Assembly: GCA_003218525.1 (NCBI GenBank)
Contig: QHNU01000111.1
Span: forward strand, 1-27,778
Reading direction: 5' to 3'
DNA: 27,778 nt
Origin: Verrucomicrobiota bacterium
GTDB lineage: Bacteria; Verrucomicrobiota; Verrucomicrobiia; Chthoniobacterales; UBA10450
Below are positions 15,887-23,502 of this stretch, piece after piece. Within the stretch, counting starts at the first letter, position 1. The number at the start of each line of letters is the position of its first letter. The notes below the pieces were generated by a model that ran no database searches, was not told where the DNA came from, and worked only from the letters and a program-made list of their open reading frames with translations. Both the position numbers and the translations under genes were made by a program.

Positions 15887-16726
15887 ATGAAGTGGCTTTT
15901 CGCATTACTGCTCGCGCTCGCCATTTTTGGCGGCGCCGCTTACTTCAGTTACAATGTTCTCTTTAAGCAGGAGATCGCGGTTCAGAAAGAGCAGCGCGGC
16001 GAAATTCCTGCGACCCCGGTGCCGGACATCAGTCTGCCGGAATTTCAAGCGGCGGCAAAATTACGGCAGGAAGGCAAACTGGTGGAGGCCCGTGATGCCC
16101 TCGCCATGTTCATTCAAAAATATCCCAGCAGCCAGCATTTCGAGGAAGCGAAGGATCTGCTCGGCGCAGTAAACGTGGACTTGTTGTTTTCGCCCGTTCC
16201 CTCGCCCGAAAAGGAGGAATACGTCGTGAAAAAGGGGGACGTGATCGCGCGGGTTGCACAGAAACTGAAATCCACCCCAGAGCTGATCATGCGTACGAAC
16301 AACATGAACAACACCATGCTCCATATCGGCGACAAATTGTTCGTCTCGCATCCGGAGTTCTCCATGTTCATTCAAACAAAACAGAAACTGCTCGTGCTAG
16401 TGAACCATGGTAATTTTTTCAAGCAATATCACATCCGCGAGGCCAAATTGCCGCCGAAACAACCGCCGCGTATTAACACCAAAGTCGCCGAAGTGATGGC
16501 ATGGAAAAACGGTAAGCGAGTTGGGTTGGGCACGCGTGAATACGCGACTAGCACGCGGTGGATTCGCCTCGCGGCACCGGGCTACACGCTCTATGCCATC
16601 CCAGACGCATTCCATCCGGGCACCGATCAACCTCCGCCTCCGATCGGCCTCGGCCTGGCGGCCGGCGATACGGAGGAATTGAGCAGTCTTGTCAACGGGA
16701 AGACCCCTGTCACCATTACCGATTAA
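15887..16726 (+). CDS. LysM protein with degenerate L,D-transpeptidase-like domain
   Basis: The 279-residue protein has an N-terminal membrane anchor or signal (about 1-24), a TPR-like helical stretch (53-98), a LysM domain (about 111-155: EYVVKKGDVIARVAQKLKS to HIGDKLFV) that binds peptidoglycan, and a C-terminal region (163-279) that reads like a YkuD-type L,D-transpeptidase. The His-Gly part of the active site is visible as FHPGTDQ (242-248), and the end GDTEELSSLVNGKTPVTI aligns with the usual family end, but the GCxR cysteine position reads IGLGLAAGD, with no Cys anywhere near. It is therefore probably a non-catalytic cell-wall-binding protein. The ATG at 15887 is chosen over GTG 15839 because it begins the hydrophobic anchor. 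accA follows after one nucleotide. Confidence 0.78.
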   Translation: MKWLFALLLALAIFGGAAYFSYNVLFKQEIAVQKEQRGEIPATPVPDISLPEFQAAAKLRQEGKLVEARDALAMFIQKYPSSQHFEEAKDLLGAVNVDLLFSPVPSPEKEEYVVKKGDVIARVAQKLKSTPELIMRTNNMNNTMLHIGDKLFVSHPEFSMFIQTKQKLLVLVNHGNFFKQYHIREAKLPPKQPPRINTKVAEVMAWKNGKRVGLGTREYATSTRWIRLAAPGYTLYAIPDAFHPGTDQPPPPIGLGLAAGDTEELSSLVNGKTPVTITD

Positions 16727-16727
16727 A

Positions 16728-17711
16728 GTGAAGGAACCGCAACCGCTTGATTTTGAAAAACCGATCGTCGAATTACAACGGCGCTTGCAGGAAATCCGCG
16801 ATCACACCGATGAGCACGAGCTTGATTTCGATAACGAAGTCGAAGCGATCGAGGCCAAAATCGCTCTTACCCGGCGCGAAATTTATGACCATCTCACCGC
16901 CTGGCAGCGCGTCCAGATTGCTCGTCACGTCGAGCGGCCCTACGCCCTCGATTATATTGAACGCTGCTTTACTGACTGGACAGAATTGCACGGCGATCGC
17001 CACTTCGCCGACGATAAAGCGATGCCATGCGGTTTGGCCAAATTGGGCGAGCGACGTTGTATCGTAGTGACCAACCAGAAAGGCCGCAACACCAAGGAAA
17101 ATGTGATGCGTAATTTTGGTTGCGCCCATCCCGAAGGTTACCGCAAGGCCCTGCGGATCATGCGACTCGGTCAAAAGTTTAATCTCCCCATCATCTCGCT
17201 CATCGACACGCCCGGAGCCTACCCAGGTATCGGGTCAGAAGAGCGCCACATCGCGGAGGCAATCGCAGTCAATCTTCGTGAGATGATGACACTGCCGGTA
17301 CCGATTCTTGCAGCCGTGATCGGAGAAGGCGGCTCTGGCGGAGCTCTCGGCATCGGCGTCGCCGATCATGTCATGATCTTTGAAAATGCCTATTACTCGG
17401 TCATTAGCCCGGAAGCGTGCTCAGCCATCCTCTGGAAGGATCGGCGGCACGCGGCCGAAGCAGCCGAAGCGCTCAAGCTAACTGCACACGATTTATTGCA
17501 GCTAGGAGTTGTCGATGAGATCGTGCCAGAACCGGAGGGAGGGGCGCATCGAGATCACGAAAACTCCGCCGCCGTTTTAGGAGAAGCGCTCCGTAGCAAC
17601 CTCGAGCGTTTGCTCGCCACCTCCTTGGAGCAGTTGCTCGAAACGCGCTACGCAAAATTCCGTCGTCTTGGAAATTTCGCCGAATTATCGGCGGACGGCG
17701 CGAGTGCCTGA
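16728..17711 (+). CDS. accA: Acetyl-CoA carboxylase carboxyltransferase subunit alpha
   Basis: The predicted 327-residue protein matches AccA throughout: DFEKPIVELQRRLQEI near the start, LHGDRHFADD, DTPGAYPGIGSEE (about 160-172) and the oxyanion-forming GEGGSGGALG segment (about 199-208). With AccD it transfers the carboxyl group from biotin on AccB to acetyl-CoA, giving malonyl-CoA, the first step of fatty acid synthesis. accD is not in the window. The GTG at 16728, one nucleotide after the LysM gene stop, gives the normal family length; a TTG at 16689 would overlap that gene by 38 nt. Close packing suggests co-transcription with the LysM gene. Confidence 0.96.
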   Translation: MKEPQPLDFEKPIVELQRRLQEIRDHTDEHELDFDNEVEAIEAKIALTRREIYDHLTAWQRVQIARHVERPYALDYIERCFTDWTELHGDRHFADDKAMPCGLAKLGERRCIVVTNQKGRNTKENVMRNFGCAHPEGYRKALRIMRLGQKFNLPIISLIDTPGAYPGIGSEERHIAEAIAVNLREMMTLPVPILAAVIGEGGSGGALGIGVADHVMIFENAYYSVISPEACSAILWKDRRHAAEAAEALKLTAHDLLQLGVVDEIVPEPEGGAHRDHENSAAVLGEALRSNLERLLATSLEQLLETRYAKFRRLGNFAELSADGASA

Positions 17712-17732
17712 TCTGTTGTTGGGTAAAGGCCA

Positions 17733-18512
17733 ATGAAAATCGGATTCACCGTAATTGTCGCATTGCTCGCTTCGCTCACCTCAGTCGGCGCAATCCCGCC
17801 TTCTTTCCATTTCGATCGCGACACGTTCGCGTTCGCCAACATGACCGTGTTCGAATATGAGAATGGAATTGCTCATCTGCGTCGCGGGGCGGAAGCAAAG
17901 CAGCGCCGATATACCCGGCGTTGCTTCGTTCTGAGCCGGACCGCGGTACAGTTTCACAAATTCGCGCGCTTCGATCCGCACGCGGCCCCCTTGGACGATC
18001 GCGCTCTCGCACAACGAATTCGAATGGTGACGACGCGCCCGGCCTGGCGCGAGCCCTTGCCAGAGAAAGAGCGCGTTGTTTTTCCCGGCTATGCCGACCT
18101 GCGCGAAATGAGTAAAGGGCGCGGTCTCCTTTTGCAGGAAACGGTCGGTCATGGCTGGCCGACTTATTGGCGCTTGGGGAATTATCGGATGCTCTTTGTC
18201 CAGAGCAGGGGCTATCAAGAGAAAACGCACGCAAATCTGGAGGCAGCGCTGGCACGGGGGGAATTGTTCGCCCTTTACCTGACAACGCTTCCGCAGAAGT
18301 TCACTCTTAACCACGCCGTCCTGGTTTTTGCGAAACAGAAGAGTGATTCTTCCGGCCGTGACAACTATCTCGTCTACGATTCCAACCACCCGGAAAAGCC
18401 GCGCCATCTCTGGTGGTCGGAACGCGATCGCGCCTTCGGCTTCGAGAAAGATTGGGACTTTGTTGGCGGCTACGCGCGCGCCTACCAAATCTACGGCAAA
18501 CCGCTGCAGTAA
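17733..18512 (+). CDS. Secreted protein of unknown function, possible papain-like fold
   Basis: The 259-residue protein starts with a clear signal peptide (MKIGFTVIVALLASLTSVGA, cleavage near residue 20) and has AAAGG-type spacing upstream (AAAGG before ATG 17733). I do not recognise the family. C64 in RRCFVLSRTAVQFHKF, H194 in LNHAVLVFAK and D216 in YLVYDSNHP occur in the order Cys-His-Asp/Asn of papain-like peptidases and transglutaminases, and the strand pattern after H194 fits that fold. This is a by-eye guess. It follows accA after 21 nt and converges on a broken esterase gene. It could equally be a non-catalytic envelope protein. Confidence 0.65.
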   Translation: MKIGFTVIVALLASLTSVGAIPPSFHFDRDTFAFANMTVFEYENGIAHLRRGAEAKQRRYTRRCFVLSRTAVQFHKFARFDPHAAPLDDRALAQRIRMVTTRPAWREPLPEKERVVFPGYADLREMSKGRGLLLQETVGHGWPTYWRLGNYRMLFVQSRGYQEKTHANLEAALARGELFALYLTTLPQKFTLNHAVLVFAKQKSDSSGRDNYLVYDSNHPEKPRHLWWSERDRAFGFEKDWDFVGGYARAYQIYGKPLQ

Positions 18513-18527
18513 CTCCAGCCGACGCGA

Positions 18528-19369
18528 TTAGAACTGGCGCTCGAGCACCAATGGCGGTTTCGGGCGACGTTGGCCAAACCGCAGCGGAACCTGTGCCGGA
18601 AAAAGAAAACGCAGAGCGGGATCGACTCGACGGCCCCAGGCCGCTTCAGTGTGACTCGCCTTCTGGTCTTCCATGTATTGAAGATCGTCGTCGAGCCGCC
18701 AACCTTGATCGATCAGTAGATTACGCAGCTTGCGCGTATTTTCCCACCCCGGTTCGGCCGTTCCGGTATCGAGCCAGATCTTAAGCGGAAGTTTCCGCTC
18801 GAGCTCCTCCACCGTCTTCAAAACCACGCCGTCATCCCACCACACGGAGGGCGACATCACCAGCAGGCGGCTGAATATGTGTGGATACCAGAGGCCCACG
18901 CACAAGGCTAAGAGTCCGGCGAGGGAAGAACCTCCCACGCCAGTCGCACTGGCCTCGCGCCGGGTGCGGTATCTGCGGTCAATAAACGGTTTCAGTTCTT
19001 CAACCAGGAAACGCGCGTAATTGCGTGCCAGCCCTTTGCTGCGTCGCTTCTTGTCGCGATCGATCAACCCGCGTGTCGGCGCGTATTCGTGAACGCGATC
19101 CTTCCCGGCATTATCAATCGCAACAATAATTAGCGGCTCAACCAACTTCGATCCGATCAAACGCTGCGCCGTTTCATCCACTCCCCATTCGACTCCAGCG
19201 AACGCGGTTGCCGCATCGAAAAGGTTTTGACCGTCGTGCAAGTAGAGGACGGGGTAGCGCTTCACAATCGAACGGCGATAGCCGCCAGAACATCGCGTCG
19301 ATTTTTCAGAATACGCGACTCGAATCGCGCATGACGATGAATATTCCCAGTAAGAGTGTGCGTTGGCAT
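18528..19369 (-). pseudogene. Alpha/beta-hydrolase esterase (PF00756-like), frame-disrupted near the N-terminus
   Basis: From KRYPVLYLHDGQNLFDAA onward the protein is a clear esterase D/enterochelin-esterase-like hydrolase: FAGVEWGVDETAQRL, the nucleophile region GVGGSSLAGLLAL (GSSLA instead of the usual GSSLG) and the final HTEAAWGRR histidine. The family N-terminus is present too, but in another frame: an ATG at 19369 gives MPTHTLTGNIHRHARFESRI, then LKNRRDV, after which the frame breaks at about 19281-19291 and the expected strand (VYLPP type) is missing. The uninterrupted frame instead extends to 19487, across the start of the next gene, with unrelated residues. A deletion of roughly 13 nt explains this. 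Sequencing or assembly error is possible. Confidence 0.68.
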
Positions 19370-19485
19370 TTTGCGAACGAAAGCTATCTGCGAATAAGAT
19401 CGCGTTGTCCAGCGAACGGGTGGGTTTCGCGCTTGGCAGTGCTGCCTTGGCGGATAATGCTCGCTTTCCGGTTACCCTTCTCAGC

Positions 19486-20171
19486 ATGCAAGAGCGTTAC
19501 ATCCGCTGGTGGACACCCCATTTGAGCCGTGATTTCGAGATGCTGGCGTTCGGCCAAGGCGGACTTCCGTTCGTTATTTTTCCAACCTCCTTCGGCCGCT
19601 ATTACCAAAATAAGGATTTTGGAATGATCGATGCGGTCGCGTCACGATCTACTGCCCCGATGCGGTTGATCTGGATAGCTTCTATAACAAAGCAATTCAT
19701 CCGGCGGATCGGATGCGCACGCATCTCGCATATGAGAATGTAATCGTGCGCGATGTTTTCGATCTTGCACGGAGCGAGTGCTCAACTCACCGCGTTGCGG
19801 TCTGCGGCGCGAGCCTGGGCGCGTATCATGCGGCTAATATCGCGTTCAAATACCCCGATGCGGTAAGCCATCTCATCAGCCTGAGCGGCGCCTTCGAAAT
19901 CGGGGATTTTTTTGACGGCTATCACGATGACAACATTTACTTCAACAGCCCCTATGAATACCTCCCGAACATCTCCGATCCGTGGAAATTCAATCATATG
20001 GGAATCATTCTGGGGACGGGAGAGTGGGATAACACCCGCCATGAATCGATGCGCCTGTCCGGCATCTTGAATGCAAAAGGCATTCGCCACTGGCTCGATG
20101 ACCGAAAATGGTGCGGGCACGAGTGGACCTATTGGCGCGACATGCTGCCGTATTACTTGTCAAAGATTTGA
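19486..20171 (+). pseudogene. Esterase (PF00756-like), frame-disrupted
   Basis: The gene starts at ATG 19486 (MQERYIRWWTPHLSRDFEML) and reads through FPTSFGRYYQNKDFGMIDAV, then breaks at about 19637-19647. The sequence resumes in another frame as IYCPDAVDLDSFYNKAIHPA, continues through ADRMRTHLAYENVIVRDV and the nucleophile motif CGASLGAYH, and ends with the GHEWTYWRDMLPYYL histidine segment. Family members have about eight residues between the two halves that are absent here, so a deletion of roughly 22 nt is likely. Both halves otherwise look intact, so the break is recent or artefactual. It would hydrolyse an ester of unknown type. It is divergent from the other broken esterase, with starts 116 nt apart. 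Confidence 0.72.
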
Positions 20172-20189
20172 TGGCGCTCCTACGTGCCC

Positions 20190-20294
20190 TTGTCATATCG
20201 AGCGAAGCCGAGACATCTTTGATTATCGTACGTCTGGGAATAATCAGAGAGTCCTGGGTCCGAGCCGGACAGGCACATTCGCTCGGAATGACAA
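20190..20294. repeat. MITE-like palindromic element with terminal inverted repeats
   Basis: The ends TTGTCATATCGAGCGAA (20190-20206) and TTCGCTCGGAATGACAA (20278-20294) are inverted repeats matching at 15 of 17 positions. The 105-bp unit has no coding sequence and resembles the GTCAT...CGAGCGAA palindromes dispersed in many soil bacterial genomes. It lies between the broken esterase and the ATP-grasp gene. No transposase is present, so any movement would depend on one elsewhere. Confidence 0.7.
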
Positions 20295-20316
20295 AGCAGA
20301 TGGCTGAATCAACTAT

Positions 20317-21288
20317 ATGAAAAAAATTGGTATCTTATTCGGTCAGGAAAACTCATTTCCCTGGGCATTCATTGATCGCGTGAATCAAAAAACGGGCGGT
20401 AAGGATATCGTCGCCGAATCGGTCAAAATCGACAGAGTCATCCAAGGGGAATCGTGTGGCTACGATGTCATTATCGATCGGATTTCGCAGGACGTGCCCT
20501 TTTATCGTGGTTTTCTCAAGAACGCCTCCCTTACCGGCACCGCGGTAGTAAACAACCCGTTCTGGTGGAGCGCCGATGAGAAATTCTTCAACAACGCGCT
20601 GGCGACAAAAATCGGTGTAGCAGTCCCCCGCACTGTGCTGCTGCCGTCGCACGAAGTTCCACCGGAAACGAGCGCGAACTCGTTCCGCAATCTAGCTTAT
20701 CCTCTCGATTGGGAAGCGATCTTCGACTATGTCGGCTGGCCCGCGTTTTTTAAACCATTCGCTGGTGGCGGCTGGAAAAATGTCTACCGCCTGCACAATC
20801 CGGAGGAGTTTTATCGGGCATACAGCGAGACCGGCCAGCTCGTGATGATGCTTCAGGAGGAAGTGAAATTCGAAATGTATTTCCGCTGCTACGCCATCGA
20901 TCAGCGCCATGTGCGGATCATGAATTACGATCCGCGGCATCCTTATCATCTGCGCTACCAGACCGAATGGCAGACCCCGAAGGAAATTCTGGAGAAGGTC
21001 GAGTGGGGAGTACTGCAGTTAAACCAATATCTTGGCTACGATTTGAATACGGTCGAGTTCGCCGTCCGCAACGGTGAGCCGCTGGCGATCGATTTTTGTA
21101 ACCCCGCCCCCGATGCGGAAGTGACGTCCGTCGGACAGGTAAATTTTGATTGGGTAGTGAACGCGGTATCCGACATGGCGATCCGGAAAGCTCGAGAGCA
21201 CGAAGCTGGTCGTAACAATTTGAGCTGGGGGCGATTTGTTCAGACAGCGATCGGCCATCGTTCTCTCGGAGATCTGAGACTGAAATAG
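20317..21288 (+). CDS. ATP-grasp domain protein (carboxylate-amine ligase-like)
   Basis: The 323-residue protein has an ATP-grasp layout: an N-terminal domain (1-90), the phosphate- and adenine-binding region FFKPFAGGGWKNVYRLH (K146, 144-160), MLQEEV (178-183) at the hinge, and a metal-binding end AIDFCNPAPD (257-266). Such enzymes form an acyl-phosphate and join it to an amine or thiol, as in glutathione synthase, RimK and D-Ala-D-Ala ligase. The specific ligation cannot be read. It starts 22 nt after the palindromic element and ends 10 nt from the convergent mutM stop. It is adjacent to an esterase gene, which may be a conserved pairing, but that is only a suspicion. Confidence 0.85.
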   Translation: MKKIGILFGQENSFPWAFIDRVNQKTGGKDIVAESVKIDRVIQGESCGYDVIIDRISQDVPFYRGFLKNASLTGTAVVNNPFWWSADEKFFNNALATKIGVAVPRTVLLPSHEVPPETSANSFRNLAYPLDWEAIFDYVGWPAFFKPFAGGGWKNVYRLHNPEEFYRAYSETGQLVMMLQEEVKFEMYFRCYAIDQRHVRIMNYDPRHPYHLRYQTEWQTPKEILEKVEWGVLQLNQYLGYDLNTVEFAVRNGEPLAIDFCNPAPDAEVTSVGQVNFDWVVNAVSDMAIRKAREHEAGRNNLSWGRFVQTAIGHRSLGDLRLK

Positions 21289-21298
21289 TTTAACCGCC

Positions 21299-22093
21299 TC
21301 AGCGCTGACATCTCGGGCACCAGGCGGTTGTTCGTCCACCGATTCTCGCGCGACGCAAGACAGTGTCGTCTCGCGGACATTTGCCACCGCTGCGCCACCG
21401 TTCGTGGATAAGCCAATTCTTTGGCGGATCGGACAAATCCGGCGCCATGAGCCGGAGCGATTCGCGGGCAACGAATCGCGTCGCCCGAAAAACAGCAGCG
21501 CGTTCCTTCGGACTCAATGACCTTGTGATTTTCGACGGCAAAACTTTAGCGCGCCAAAGAATTTCGTCAGCCATCCAATTGCCAATGCCGGAAAAGCCGG
21601 GTTGCATCAACAGAACGGCTTTGATTGGAGCTTTGCCGTGACGATTTAGAAAGGCCTCGAAGAATGCGCGGCGGAAACTCGCCGAAGCGATCTCCGGGAT
21701 CGCACTGTTCCACCAAACCGGTTCGTCTTTGCCATGGTGAAATTGGACCCGGCCAAACTGACGCGAATCGGTAAAAACTAGCGCCCGATCGCGTTGGTAG
21801 AGAACAAGATGGTCGTGTTTCGCCGGCCGAAAGTTGGCCGACTCGACGCGAAGCTTGCCGGTCATACCCAGGTGAAGCCCGAGCCAATTGTCGTCGGAAA
21901 AGAAAAAAAGCATTCGCTTGCCACGCGCTTCGGAACGCAACAGTCGCACGCCGATTAGGCTCCGCCGCAACGCAGCCGTATCGGTTCCGCGAAAAAGGTG
22001 TTTTCGCGGATGCAGGGACATCTTGAGGACGCGATGTCCAATTCCGATATCCCATTGTCGCCGGAAATATTCGACTTCCGCCAGTTCTGGCAT
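21299..22093 (-). CDS. mutM: Formamidopyrimidine-DNA glycosylase (Fpg/Nei family)
   Basis: The 264-residue protein starts with MPELAEVE, where P2 is the catalytic nucleophile and E3 the acid, so the ATG at 22093 is the true start rather than the longer reading to 22192. K59 in EARGKRMLFF and the helix-two-turn-helix GIGNWMADEILW (169-180) follow. The C-terminal zinc-finger region has C239, C259 and C262 with R254 in GGRTT, but the expected second cysteine is D242 (CPRD). Fpg excises oxidised purines such as 8-oxoguanine and nicks the abasic site. It is divergent from trxB across an 82-bp gap and convergent with the ATP-grasp gene. Fpg versus Nei preference is not certain. Confidence 0.92.
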   Translation of the reverse strand: MPELAEVEYFRRQWDIGIGHRVLKMSLHPRKHLFRGTDTAALRRSLIGVRLLRSEARGKRMLFFFSDDNWLGLHLGMTGKLRVESANFRPAKHDHLVLYQRDRALVFTDSRQFGRVQFHHGKDEPVWWNSAIPEIASASFRRAFFEAFLNRHGKAPIKAVLLMQPGFSGIGNWMADEILWRAKVLPSKITRSLSPKERAAVFRATRFVARESLRLMAPDLSDPPKNWLIHERWRSGGKCPRDDTVLRRARIGGRTTAWCPRCQR

Positions 22094-22175
22094 CGCGCAG
22101 AATAGTCGCGCGAACCAGGCAGGCAATGCCCCGCACTGCTTTGCCAGTGGCTTTGGCGTGCTAAATTTTAATTGA

Positions 22176-23105
22176 ATGGAAAAAGTGATCATCGTCGGAA
22201 GCGGCTGCGCCGGATTGACCGCGGCAATCTATGCGGCGCGCGCGCAACTGAGCCCCCTTGTCCTCGAAGGCAGTCAGCCCGGGGGCCAACTTTCCACGAC
22301 GACCATGGTCGAGAATTTCCCTGGATTTCCCGATGGCATCGATGGTCCGCAGTTGATCATGAACATGCACGCCCAGGCGGAAAAATTCGGAGCGCGTTTT
22401 TCCTATTCGGAGGCAACTGGTTTCGAGCCGCTCAACTCCCATATCCGGTTGCAAATAGATGATTCGGAGTGGCTCGAAACGGAATCGCTCATCATCGCAA
22501 GTGGCGCATCGGCACGCTACCTCGGATTGGAAAACGAAGAAAAATTGATCGGCCACGGGCTGACCTCATGCGCCACTTGTGATGGCGCCTTTTATCGCAA
22601 CGTGCCGGTGGCGGTCATTGGCGGGGGGGATTCCTCGGCCGAGGAAGCGCTCTTTCTCACCCGCTTCGCTTCAAAAATATATTTGATTCACCGCCGGGAC
22701 ACCCTGCGCGCCTCTAAAATCATGGCCGGCCGAGTGCTCAAGCATGAAAAGATCGAACCGATCTGGAATACAATCGTCGTCCGCTACGTTCCCGACGAGA
22801 ACGGTGAGATGAGCGCCATCGACTTGCGAAACGTAATTACTCATAAAGAAAGGCGACTGCCCATAGCATGTGTTTTCGTCGCCATCGGCCACGACCCGAA
22901 TGCCAAGCCCTACAGCGGAAAGCTCGAAATGGACAAAGACGGATATCTCATCACCAAGCGACTGGTCGAGAGCAAACACCCTGGAGTTTTTATTGCCGGC
23001 GATGTCGCAGATCGCGTTTACAAGCAAGCCGTGACCGCAGCCGGGGCCGGCTGCGCCGCCGCAATCGAGGTCGAGCGTTATTTGAGCGGGCTTCCGCTCA
23101 AATGA
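22176..23105 (+). CDS. trxB: Thioredoxin reductase
   Basis: The 309-residue protein is a typical low-molecular-weight thioredoxin reductase: FAD-binding GSGCAG (8-13), redox-active CATC (132-135, in SCATCDGAFY), NADPH-binding GGGDSSAEEA (149-158), HRRD (phosphate-binding arginines) and a closing FAD segment VFIAGDVADRVYKQAVTAAGAG. It passes electrons from NADPH via FAD to thioredoxin in the cytoplasm. The GSGCAG has Cys where Pro is most common. It is divergent from mutM, and the two repair or redox genes may be jointly useful under oxidative stress, though no shared operator is visible. The four-helix-bundle gene follows 7 nt later. Confidence 0.97.
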   Translation: MEKVIIVGSGCAGLTAAIYAARAQLSPLVLEGSQPGGQLSTTTMVENFPGFPDGIDGPQLIMNMHAQAEKFGARFSYSEATGFEPLNSHIRLQIDDSEWLETESLIIASGASARYLGLENEEKLIGHGLTSCATCDGAFYRNVPVAVIGGGDSSAEEALFLTRFASKIYLIHRRDTLRASKIMAGRVLKHEKIEPIWNTIVVRYVPDENGEMSAIDLRNVITHKERRLPIACVFVAIGHDPNAKPYSGKLEMDKDGYLITKRLVESKHPGVFIAGDVADRVYKQAVTAAGAGCAAAIEVERYLSGLPLK

Positions 23106-23130
23106 TTTCCGAATGCCGATTTCCGAATTA
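23103..23130. repeat. Heptanucleotide repeat block at the 5' end of the four-helix-bundle gene
   Basis: Four consecutive heptamers are seen: TGATTTC, CGAATGC, CGATTTC, CGAATTA. The block begins on the trxB stop codon and includes the start codon of the next gene. The piece 23111-23125 matches at 13 of 15 positions the reverse complement of 23461-23475 at the other end of the gene. Confidence 0.6.
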
Positions 23131-23502
23131 ACCAATCGAACGGACGCCCTGAAGGCGCGAACCAAGGACTTCGCAATACGCGTCTTCCATCTAGTCGAGG
23201 CACTACCGAAATCGCTGCAAGGACGGGCTGTCGCAAATCAAATCATCCGGAGCGGAACATCCGTGGCTGCAAACTACCGTGCAGCAGGCCGAGCCCGATC
23301 GCGGGCTGAGTTCATCGCGAAAATCGGCATGGTGGAAGAAGAGGCAGATGAAACGCTGTTCTGGCTCGAGCTGATTGTTGAAACCCATTTATTGCGGGTA
23401 ACCAAACTTAAGCCGCTACTACGCGAAGCAGACGAAATTGTCTCGATCATGGCGGCGTCCCGCAAATCGGCAATCGCCAATCGGCAGTCAGCAATTCGGT
23501 GA
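23113..23502 (+). CDS. Four-helix-bundle protein (S23/23S rRNA intervening-sequence protein family)
   Basis: The 129-residue protein has the family pattern: TKDFAIRVFHLVEALPKSL, then VANQIIRSGTSVAANYRAA and AEFIAKIGMVEEEADETLFW, giving four helices that form a bundle known to assemble as a pentamer. Members were first found as open frames in 23S rRNA intervening sequences, but most, like this one, are chromosomal and their function is unknown. The C-terminal SAIANRQSAIR is encoded by a heptamer repeat. The last 4 nt overlap the GTG start of the following glycosyltransferase. Both ends carry heptamer blocks in opposite orientation, which suggests the gene arrived as a unit. Confidence 0.85.
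   Translation: MPISELTNRTDALKARTKDFAIRVFHLVEALPKSLQGRAVANQIIRSGTSVAANYRAAGRARSRAEFIAKIGMVEEEADETLFWLELIVETHLLRVTKLKPLLREADEIVSIMAASRKSAIANRQSAIR
23466..23500. repeat. Heptanucleotide repeat block at the 3' end of the four-helix-bundle gene
   Basis: Five consecutive heptamers read ATCGGCA, ATCGCCA, ATCGGCA, GTCAGCA, ATTCGGT, with TGCCGAT/TGGCGAT units on the opposite strand. They encode the protein C-terminus and reach into the start codon of the glycosyltransferase. They mirror the block at 23103-23130 in inverted orientation. Confidence 0.6.

Noticed and set aside
19363..19485. Upstream extension of the second esterase from TTG/ATG-like starts before 19486
   Set aside because: The extra residues are not family-like and would overlap the divergent esterase start at 19369.
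23103..23500. CRISPR-like array suggested by the short repeats
   Set aside because: Units are only 7 nt, have no spacers, and there are no cas genes.
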